Below, piece after piece: positions 1-5,807 of a stretch of DNA of 7,707 nucleotides. Below the pieces are notes generated by a model that saw only the letters and a program-made list of their open reading frames with translations, was not told where the DNA came from and searched no databases. The stretch comes from Bacteroidota bacterium (GTDB lineage Bacteria; Bacteroidota; Ignavibacteria; Ignavibacteriales; Ignavibacteriaceae): NCBI GenBank assembly GCA_021796135.1, contig JAJYOQ010000189.1, positions 1 to 7,707 on the forward strand. Reading direction: 5' to 3'. How positions within the stretch are numbered: the first letter of the stretch is position 1; the number at the start of each line of letters is the position of its first letter. The position numbers and the translations under genes were made by a program.

Positions 1-190
1 CTTGGCTGCAACTATGCTTGCGACCACACTGGGAGTAGAATTTAATCCGGATATTGACTGGAGTGAGAGAGAAAACATATACAAAATGTCCGGCAAAATT
101 GTTCGATCATTTAATATTACTCAATCCGCCGAAGGCGCTAAAAATGGTATATGGACGACTGTTATTGCAGTAGGAGTTTTACTTCCATAA
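1..190 (+). CDS. pdaD: Pyruvoyl-dependent arginine decarboxylase, C-terminal fragment (5' end outside window)
   Basis: Only the last 62 codons are visible, in frame from position 2 to the TAA at 188-190. The reading frame is open at the window edge, so the TTG at position 2 is an internal Leu and not a start. The stretch [14 protein letters not shown], the KMSGKIV segment, NITQSAEG and the closing [15 protein letters not shown] match my recollection of the C-terminal end of the bacterial pyruvoyl-dependent arginine decarboxylase family. That enzyme self-cleaves at a serine to form its pyruvoyl group and converts arginine to agmatine for polyamine synthesis. The self-cleavage site lies upstream of the window, so activity cannot be judged here. 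The gene ends 12 nt before the TerC-like gene on the same strand, so the two are probably co-transcribed. Identification rests on recognised motifs and not on an alignment. Confidence 0.82.
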   Translation, partial: LAATMLATTLGVEFNPDIDWSERENIYKMSGKIVRSFNITQSAEGAKNGIWTTVIAVGVLLP

Positions 191-191
191 T

Positions 192-197
192 AAGGAG
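192..197 (+). promoter_or_regulatory. Shine-Dalgarno AAGGAG that fixes the TTG start of the TerC-like gene
   Basis: AAGGAG lies just after the decarboxylase stop codon and 5 nt before the TTG at 203. No in-frame ATG occurs until codon 95, deep inside a conserved membrane segment, so this ribosome binding site supports the rare TTG start. The ATG at 210 is in another frame. Confidence 0.75.
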
Positions 198-202
198 TTA
201 GA

Positions 203-1132
203 TTGACAGATGAATATGTAAGCTGGATTGTTTTTATAGTTTTAGTTTCAGTTTTATTATCCATTGATATTTTAATCACTGAAAGAAGAAATACTAAGAT
301 ATCTTTCAAGTCTAGTTTAATATGGAGCGGTGTTTGGATATTCACCGCTTTTTTATTTTGCGGCTATATATTTATTTCCCATCCGGACGGTAACGTTAGA
401 TCCATAGAATTTATTTCAGGTTATTTAATAGAAAAGTCTCTTTCAATTGATAATCTTTTTGTATTCCTAACCATTTTCAATATAATGAAAGTCCCCGATA
501 TTAATCAGCCGCATGTTTTAAAATGGGGAATTTTAAGCGCAATAGTATTCCGAATAATTTTTATACTTGTGGGGATTAGCTTGATAAATTTATTCCGCCC
601 TATTATATATATTTTTGGGATTATCCTATTTCTAGCCGCTTTCAAAATGGCTTTCCCGTCCAAAAATGAGATTAATTTAGAAAAGAATATAATAATTAAA
701 TTTATCAGGAAGTATTTTAACTTAAATTCTGATTATAAAGGTAAAAACTTTTTCATTCGAGAAAAGAAAAAATTATATATTACCACTATGTTTTTAACTT
801 TTCTATTAATTGAATCTTCAGATATTATCTTTGCAGTTGATTCAATACCCGCAATAATTGCCATTACAAAAGATACTTTTATAATTATCACCTCGAATAT
901 ATTTGCCATTTTAGGATTAAGAACTCTTTATTTTGCGATATCAGGTTTAGCCGACATATTTTATTATTTAAAATACGGAGTAGCGCTAATATTATTTTTT
1001 GTCGGTATAAAGATGGTGATTAGCGAATATTACAATATATCCGGGCTTACTTCACTAGTCATTATTCTGTCAATCTTAATTATCTCAATTCTCTTTTCAG
1101 TATATAAGAAGCAGAGAATTTATTCCAGATAA
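203..1132 (+). CDS. TerC/Alx family integral membrane protein (probable metal-ion transporter)
   Basis: This 309-residue, strongly hydrophobic protein has the two signature segments of the TerC/Alx family. The first is YLIEKSLSIDNLFVF (residues 74-88) and the second is ESSDIIFAVDSIPAI (204-218), followed by SNIFAILGLRTLYF (231-244). The acidic residues inside these membrane segments (E77, D83, E204, D207, D213) are the expected metal-coordinating positions. About eight or nine membrane helices are apparent, with a basic cytoplasmic loop near residues 152-192. E. coli Alx and several relatives are linked to Mn2+ export or metal homeostasis, and TerC itself to tellurite resistance; the ion handled here is inferred. 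The start is TTG, supported by AAGGAG 5 nt upstream. No Mn2+-sensing yybP-ykoY riboswitch fits in the 12-nt upstream gap. The last 53 nt overlap the convergent symporter gene. Confidence 0.93.
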   Translation: MTDEYVSWIVFIVLVSVLLSIDILITERRNTKISFKSSLIWSGVWIFTAFLFCGYIFISHPDGNVRSIEFISGYLIEKSLSIDNLFVFLTIFNIMKVPDINQPHVLKWGILSAIVFRIIFILVGISLINLFRPIIYIFGIILFLAAFKMAFPSKNEINLEKNIIIKFIRKYFNLNSDYKGKNFFIREKKKLYITTMFLTFLLIESSDIIFAVDSIPAIIAITKDTFIIITSNIFAILGLRTLYFAISGLADIFYYLKYGVALILFFVGIKMVISEYYNISGLTSLVIILSILIISILFSVYKKQRIYSR

Positions 1133-2501
1133 GAGAGCTGAAGTGGATTATGGCAGCTACAGCTAATCCGATAAGCATTGGTTCGATTTCATTTAATATT
1201 TTATTATCTGCGAAATATGGTCGAATGAAAATCCACGACAAACTTGAGAATGCAGCTAAAATCATTTCTATAATAATTATCAAACTATTTATTTTAAGTC
1301 CCGGATAATATGAACTTATCACGGGCAATATCATTGCAGGAATACATATAGATCCTATAAGGTACCAAATTTCAATTACAGAGGGAATGAAAAAGGCTAA
1401 GATTATAGACAAAACTCCGGATATAATTAATCCGTACACGGTAAAACGTTTAAGATTATTTTCGTTCTTAATTTTTGATAGTTTAAAGATAAAATCACGT
1501 CCAATGGTTGTCCCGCTTAGGAAATAAAAGCTATTTAAAGTTGACATAATTGTTGCGAACATAGCAGCATAAAAAATACCTTTCCATCCAGGCGCCAAAA
1601 CTTTTTCAGCTAGCATCGGATATGATAGAGTAGGTTTTGAAAGATTTGGTAGAATTGCACGAGCGTATAAACCGGTTGAAGTAGTTAAGAAATCAAATAA
1701 TGCAAAAAATAATACTGAAATTATAATTCCGTACATTGCAATATTTCCTGATTTAGCTGCATAACTTCTTTGATGGAAACCCGGATCGGCGAAAGTCCAT
1801 AATGCGATTAAATACCATACAATGATATATGTAGGAGAAGCGCCGCCGGTCAAACTTAAATGATTGGCGGGCAATGCATTCTTCAAATATGTAATACCTC
1901 CATAATTATGATATGCAAAGAATAAAGCTATTGCAAATCCGACAAACATTACAAAGAATTGGATAGTATCGGCATATATATTCGCTTTAAAGCCGCCATT
2001 AATTAGATATGAAACTGAAAGTAAAAGCCCTAAAATAAGGCTTATCAATGTACTAGTACCGAACATTAGGGAGATTAAATTTGCAGTCATTAATAAATAA
2101 GGAGCTGGTGATACTAATGCAAAGACAAAGACTGATGCAATAAGGCTTACTTCCCTGCCATAAGCTAAGTTTAATTTGTCAGGTATAGTATAAAGGGCAG
2201 CATTTCTAACTTTTTTCGAAAGAAATATTGCAAACAGAATAGCAAAAATGTAGTAAGGAATTCCCTGAGTAAACCAGCTAAGCAGACCATAGCGATAAGT
2301 AAATTCGCCGACACCAAGAATCCCTCCGTACCAGCTGGAGACAGTAGTAAGTATAAATAGAATAAGTCCTACTTTTCGTCCGGAAAGCAAATAGTCGTCC
2401 GGTTCGTTGGTTGTTTTTCTTCCGAAATAAAATCCCAGACTTAAAACAGAGATAAAGAAAAGCGCTATTACTATATAATCAACCGGTTTAAATGAAACCA
2501 T
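1080..2501 (-). CDS. Sodium:solute symporter (SSF) family permease, candidate thiamine or thiamine-precursor transporter
   Basis: This 473-residue polytopic membrane protein has SSF hallmarks. TM1 runs through residues 8-26 and is followed by the family-typical DDYLLSGRKVG (35-45). The next helix has TTVSSWYGG (52-60). FADPGFHQRSYAAK (237-250) matches the family's PGxxQR motif, and the TM8-type segment IMSTLNSFYFLSGTTIGRD (318-336) carries the Ser/Thr residues expected at the Na2 site. Around 12-13 helices are predicted by eye, and the length is within the family range, toward its short end. It is the last gene of a TPP-riboswitch operon. Its ATG overlaps the end of the pyrophosphokinase gene by 14 nt, which suggests translational coupling, with a weak purine-rich GAAAGAAA before it. 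SSF substrates cannot be read from sequence; thiamine, HMP or a related compound is inferred from the operon. Its 3' end overlaps the TerC-like gene on the opposite strand by 53 nt. Confidence 0.92.
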   Translation of the reverse strand: MVSFKPVDYIVIALFFISVLSLGFYFGRKTTNEPDDYLLSGRKVGLILFILTTVSSWYGGILGVGEFTYRYGLLSWFTQGIPYYIFAILFAIFLSKKVRNAALYTIPDKLNLAYGREVSLIASVFVFALVSPAPYLLMTANLISLMFGTSTLISLILGLLLSVSYLINGGFKANIYADTIQFFVMFVGFAIALFFAYHNYGGITYLKNALPANHLSLTGGASPTYIIVWYLIALWTFADPGFHQRSYAAKSGNIAMYGIIISVLFFALFDFLTTSTGLYARAILPNLSKPTLSYPMLAEKVLAPGWKGIFYAAMFATIMSTLNSFYFLSGTTIGRDFIFKLSKIKNENNLKRFTVYGLIISGVLSIILAFFIPSVIEIWYLIGSICIPAMILPVISSYYPGLKINSLIIIIEMILAAFSSLSWIFIRPYFADNKILNEIEPMLIGLAVAAIIHFSSLIWNKFSASYILKRELR

Positions 2502-3141
2502 TTTCTTTCAATAAATTAAAGTCTCTTACAATAAAAATGGGTCCTCCGGTTATAGCTAATCTTATACTAGATGAAATTGCAATATTGCTAGTGCTTTCTT
2601 TAATTCCGAACGGAAGTTCGACATTATTCAGAGGGAATTTTAATCCTTTAGATTTTATTTTAGTTTTTTTGTTAAAACCATATAGGGAAACGGTTTCTCC
2701 GGGGATAGTTTTTAATTCAACTATCCCTTTATAAGCTTTCAAGAATGATTTCTCAGCTACAATGCTAATAGAAATTCTATCAAAATATTTCAGAACAATG
2801 CCCAAGTTACAAAATGTATGATCAAGTCTATTTCCGGTCACTCCGCATAAGACAGCATCAGTATATTTTTTCTTTACCATGAAGTTAAGGCATTTCTCCA
2901 CATCAGTACTATTTTGATCTTTTATGTTAATAATAACTGACTTCCCTTGATAATAATTTAAGTTTTCAAATTCGATAGAATCAAAATCCCCAATAATATA
3001 GTCAGGAATTAAATTTAATTTTCTTGCTGAATTAGCTCCCCCATCCGCACAAATCAAGCATTTGTAATCATTTTTAAGAAGAAACTTGATAACACTTTTC
3101 CCAGGGGATTTGCCGTTAGCTAAGATAATTCCTTTTGACAT
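2488..3141 (-). CDS. thiN: Thiamine pyrophosphokinase (TPK)
   Basis: TPK transfers pyrophosphate from ATP to thiamine in the cytoplasm, giving TPP directly; it is the salvage route used when thiamine is imported. The 217-residue protein has normal family length and a full motif set: CADGGAN (31-37), the metal-binding GDFDS (51-55), DQNSTDVEK (75-83) and the nucleotide-site segment GVTGNRLDH (100-108). The C-terminal thiamine-binding domain has GLKFPLNN (166-173), FGIKESTSN (178-186) and a late GGPIFIV strand. No key residue appears to be missing. It starts at ATG 4 nt after the receptor stop codon, with AGGA inside the receptor's 3' end as a likely ribosome binding site, and overlaps the symporter start by 14 nt. 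The TPP riboswitch upstream of the operon agrees with the enzyme assignment. Some literature calls the Bacteroidetes version tnr3. Confidence 0.96.
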   Translation of the reverse strand: MSKGIILANGKSPGKSVIKFLLKNDYKCLICADGGANSARKLNLIPDYIIGDFDSIEFENLNYYQGKSVIINIKDQNSTDVEKCLNFMVKKKYTDAVLCGVTGNRLDHTFCNLGIVLKYFDRISISIVAEKSFLKAYKGIVELKTIPGETVSLYGFNKKTKIKSKGLKFPLNNVELPFGIKESTSNIAISSSIRLAITGGPIFIVRDFNLLKENGFI

Positions 3142-3145
3142 AATA

Positions 3146-5623
3146 TTATAATCCTACCTCAATTCCGGTTAAGAAATTCCTTTCTGCTGCCGGAAAAAAC
3201 TCTCCTCCGATAGCATTTGCTGAATATAACCGATTCAAAATATTATTTGCCTGGATAAATATTTTAACCGGAGTCAATGAGTCAAATAATTTTTTTTCAT
3301 AACTTGCATAAAAATCGGCACTAAAATATGCGTCATTTTTATTATCTGGATAACCGACAAAGCCCGGATAACTATATAGATATCGGGACAAATTATTACC
3401 AAAATTATCCGAATAGAATGCTCCAACATATTTGCCGGTCAACTGCAAAAATAATCCGCTATTATTATATAAAATACCAAAGTTTGTGAGGAAGTCAGGA
3501 AATCCTCCGATTGTGTTTCCGGCGAGGTCAATAACTAATGGAGTAGAATTTGCAGTTCCATAATACCATCCGCTTTGAATTACATTGCTGCTATAAGTAA
3601 TATTAGCATAGAATTGAAAGTCTTCATTCAGTTTATAAATTCCTGAGAATTCAATTCCCCGATGGAGTGTACTTCTCATATTACCGGTAATCGGCTGTCC
3701 GAATAAATCAACAGTTCCATTATCCACAATTTCATTGTTAAAAATCATATAATAGAGATCTAAAGAAAGGGATAAATTGCCTTTATTGAATGAAGTACCA
3801 AGTTCAAAATCATTCATTGTTTCCGGACGGACATAAGGGCTGTTAAAGTTATAAGTCCCGTCAGCATTTTGTTCAAATTGCGGGACAGCACCGAAACTTG
3901 AGCTTTCGCCGTCATAATAAGCTGATAATACGGGTTCGCTAGACACACGTGCAAATGAAAAATAAATATTCTGCATAGGATTAATTTTATAATTTATTCC
4001 AAATTTTGGATTAAGGAAAGTATTTGAAACATTAAAATTATTATTCAGATATTTTTCATTGTTAAATAAATATTTATGATATGCAACCTGGATTTCACCA
4101 AGTACATTTATTTTATCGTTAAAATCATAAGTTCCATGAGCGAATACATTGATAATATCCTTACCGCCGTTGAAATAATAGAATCTATAATCTTTAGTAA
4201 GACCTATAGGTAATTCTTCGCCGAAATCGATACTTCCCCAATGGGTAGATCGATGTTTCCGGAATTCTGCCCCGAAGATTAATTCAGAATTATCGCCTTT
4301 TATACTTAATCTTGGGATCCAACCGAACTGGACATTGTCGACTTCAGCTTTTACAAGGGAATTAACCGGATTTTGAGTAGGATTAAATCCATATTGGGAG
4401 GAAATTCTTAGCATAGTAGTATCTGCCCAGGAAGCATCATAATTAAAGAAGCCATTACCAATGACCAGAAATAAAGCGGAATTAAAAATTATATTATTAC
4501 TAATCTTATATTCATTTAATAATTCATAGTGAGGTTGAGAAAAATTTTCTATTTCTGAGGGTCTTCTTAAAGTAGTGTAGGTATAGGAATTGCCGTCCTG
4601 ACCCCAATCGGAATAATTTGCCTTTCTTAAATTCACATTTTGAATAGCGAATTTTGGAAGACCGGTATAAGCCAGACCATCCGATATCGGACCTCCATAG
4701 AAATTCAATTGAGTAGTTAGATTATCGTCATAACGAATAACAGACATATAATATGAATTAAAATCCGTCCATGCATTATTTCTATAACCGCTGCTTAAAG
4801 TTTCAGATAATTTCGCATAAATAGAATACTTATTATAAATCAATCCGCTTGAAAAGGCAGCGCTATATTTCCTGGTGTTATAACTGCCGGCAGCAGTAGA
4901 AAGTTTCAGTTGGGGAGTATTAGAGAAGGTTGAAGTAATGATATTGATAGTACCGCCTATAGCCGGATAGCCGACTATACCTGATCCAGCGCCTCTTTGA
5001 ACTTGAATAACTTCAGTACTCGACAGCAAATCGGGAAAGTCGAGCCAATAGACATTATGGTCTTCGGGATCATTTTGAGGTATACCGTTTACAGAGACGG
5101 ATATTCTCCTTTGATCGAAACCTCTAATAGTCAGATAATTATAACCGATCCCATTACCATTTTCAGAATAAATAATTGTAGAAGGCAAGGTGCTTAAAAA
5201 TTTAGGGATATCCTGTAAAGTATAAGTTTGGTCAATTTCCTTCCGGGTTATTTTATCAAATGCCATCGGAGTTGTACCCTGTTTATCGAGGCTGCCTTCC
5301 ACCAGAATAGTTTGTGAAGGGATAATCTGCTGGGTTAGCTTTACCGTAAAAGATTTTACGAAATATTGTTTTTGTAAGATGATTCTTTGAGTTTCAAAAC
5401 CAATGTAGCTAATTATTAAAGTATCATTAGTTGAGATGCTCCCTTTTAAGAGAAAGTCGCCATTAGCATCAGTAACAGTCCCAATATTTTTGTTTTTAAC
5501 CAAGATATTGGCATTTTGAAGAGGTTTATTATCGCGATAATTAAGTACTTTTCCTTTAATCGTGATATTTTGAGCAAATAGGACAGAATTTATTAAAAAT
5601 AAAAGAACAAATAAGTTTTTCAT
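3146..5623 (-). CDS. TonB-dependent outer-membrane receptor, TPP-riboswitch controlled, probable thiamine uptake receptor
   Basis: This is an 825-residue outer-membrane beta-barrel receptor of usual family length. The signal peptide is MKNLFVLLFLINSVLFAQ, with cleavage probably near residue 17-18. A carboxypeptidase-regulatory-like beta-sandwich follows (about 22-96, with NANILV, DANGDF and ISYIGFE). A TonB-box-like ILVEGS segment is near 106. The plug domain spans about 110-230, with YLTIRGFDQRRISVSVNGIP (163-182) and QRGAGSGIVGYPAIGGTINI (209-228). The remainder is a 22-strand-type barrel rich in alternating aromatic strands, ending FLTGIEVGL. I chose the ATG at 5623 because it gives a proper signal peptide and has GGAGAA just upstream. 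The frame stays open to 5650, but those codons lie inside the riboswitch terminator hairpin. The ligand (thiamine, a phosphate ester or a precursor) is inferred from the riboswitch and the downstream pyrophosphokinase. The barrel sequence alone would not reveal it. Confidence 0.93.
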   Translation of the reverse strand: MKNLFVLLFLINSVLFAQNITIKGKVLNYRDNKPLQNANILVKNKNIGTVTDANGDFLLKGSISTNDTLIISYIGFETQRIILQKQYFVKSFTVKLTQQIIPSQTILVEGSLDKQGTTPMAFDKITRKEIDQTYTLQDIPKFLSTLPSTIIYSENGNGIGYNYLTIRGFDQRRISVSVNGIPQNDPEDHNVYWLDFPDLLSSTEVIQVQRGAGSGIVGYPAIGGTINIITSTFSNTPQLKLSTAAGSYNTRKYSAAFSSGLIYNKYSIYAKLSETLSSGYRNNAWTDFNSYYMSVIRYDDNLTTQLNFYGGPISDGLAYTGLPKFAIQNVNLRKANYSDWGQDGNSYTYTTLRRPSEIENFSQPHYELLNEYKISNNIIFNSALFLVIGNGFFNYDASWADTTMLRISSQYGFNPTQNPVNSLVKAEVDNVQFGWIPRLSIKGDNSELIFGAEFRKHRSTHWGSIDFGEELPIGLTKDYRFYYFNGGKDIINVFAHGTYDFNDKINVLGEIQVAYHKYLFNNEKYLNNNFNVSNTFLNPKFGINYKINPMQNIYFSFARVSSEPVLSAYYDGESSSFGAVPQFEQNADGTYNFNSPYVRPETMNDFELGTSFNKGNLSLSLDLYYMIFNNEIVDNGTVDLFGQPITGNMRSTLHRGIEFSGIYKLNEDFQFYANITYSSNVIQSGWYYGTANSTPLVIDLAGNTIGGFPDFLTNFGILYNNSGLFLQLTGKYVGAFYSDNFGNNLSRYLYSYPGFVGYPDNKNDAYFSADFYASYEKKLFDSLTPVKIFIQANNILNRLYSANAIGGEFFPAAERNFLTGIEVGL

Positions 5624-5626
5624 GGT

Positions 5627-5632
5627 TTCTCC
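5627..5632 (-). promoter_or_regulatory. Shine-Dalgarno GGAGAA of the receptor gene
   Basis: On the minus strand GGAGAA follows directly after the eight-U tract of the terminator and ends 3 nt before the ATG at 5623 (5 nt counted from GGAG). It is present only in read-through transcripts and selects 5623 over upstream in-frame codons. Confidence 0.7.
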
Positions 5633-5660
5633 AAAAAAAATAGCCGTCAAGAAACGGCTA
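5633..5660 (-). terminator. Rho-independent terminator of the TPP riboswitch (attenuator)
   Basis: On the minus strand TAGCCGT and ACGGCTA form a perfect 7-bp stem around a 6-nt loop (TTCTTG), followed at once by eight T. It lies between the TPP aptamer and the receptor's ribosome binding site, the usual place for a riboswitch attenuator. The 5' arm and loop are also part of the antiterminator pairing, so the two folds exclude each other. Confidence 0.9.
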
Positions 5661-5687
5661 AAACTTATTTAATCTTTAGCCCGTTTC
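5651..5687 (-). promoter_or_regulatory. Antiterminator pairing of the TPP riboswitch
   Basis: On the minus strand GAAACGGGCTAAA (5687-5675) pairs with TTTAGCCGTTTC (5662-5651), giving 12 base pairs with a single bulged G and a 12-nt loop. The left arm contains the 3' strand of the aptamer's P1 helix (5685-5679). The right arm contains the 5' half of the terminator stem. With TPP bound, P1 keeps the left arm and the terminator forms; without TPP this longer hairpin should form and transcription continues. This is read by eye and not computed. Confidence 0.8.
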
Positions 5688-5760
5688 CCTACGCTGGTAT
5701 TATCCAGATCAGGTTCAAGGGTATGTTCTCAGTCACGATAATCGTAACACCCCTAACGGC
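5679..5760 (-). ncRNA. TPP riboswitch aptamer (THI element)
   Basis: Read on the minus strand, this segment has the conserved TPP aptamer parts in order. GGGGTG (5753-5748) is followed by a short P3 hairpin, then CTGAGA (5732-5727), then ACCC (5722-5719), which pairs with GGGGT as P2. CCTGATCTGGATAATACCAG and CGTAGGGAA follow, with CTGG/CCAG forming P5. P1 is GCCGTT (5760-5755) with AACGGGC (5685-5679), with one bulged G. P3 is minimal, a UUACGA/UCGUGA stem with a UUA loop and no P3a extension. The base before CTGAGA is A where many family members have G, but it pairs with U across P3, a compensating change. The RNA senses thiamine pyrophosphate and here controls transcription of the receptor, pyrophosphokinase and symporter genes by attenuation. 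Confidence 0.97.
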
Positions 5761-5768
5761 GTTAGTTA

Positions 5769-5799
5769 ATAATAATTATTTAATTAATGTTTTCTCCAA
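5769..5799 (-). promoter_or_regulatory. Possible promoter of the thiamine operon
   Basis: On the minus strand TTGGAG (5799-5794) and TATTAT (5774-5769) could be -35 and -10 elements. The 19-nt spacer is longer than the ideal 17. Transcription would then begin near 5762, just before the first base of the aptamer's P1 helix at 5760, which is where it should. The region is so AT-rich that chance matches are likely. Confidence 0.35.
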
Positions 5800-5807
5800 T
5801 TTATGAT

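Noticed and set aside
191..202. Possible Mn2+ riboswitch (yybP-ykoY type) before the TerC-like gene
   Set aside because: Such riboswitches precede some alx/terC genes, but the gap is only 12 nt and holds just a ribosome binding site.
121..345. 74-codon minus-strand reading frame
   Set aside because: It is antisense to the decarboxylase tail and the TerC-like start, with no recognisable motifs or ribosome binding site; a shadow frame.
1145..1169. GGATTA/TAATCC hairpin after the TerC-like stop as a terminator
   Set aside because: The stem is only 6 bp around a 13-nt loop and no T-run follows. It lies inside the symporter coding region and is likely chance.
2492..2734. 80-codon plus-strand reading frame
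   Set aside because: It lies wholly opposite the thiamine pyrophosphokinase gene, which has its full motif set; a shadow frame.
4997..5197. 66-codon plus-strand reading frame
   Set aside because: It is antisense to the conserved plug domain of the receptor, with no supporting signal.
5624..5650. N-terminal extension of the receptor reading frame up to 5650
   Set aside because: The extra nine codons lie in the terminator hairpin and U-tract and would precede a perfect signal peptide. The ATG at 5623 has its own GGAGAA, so it is the better start.
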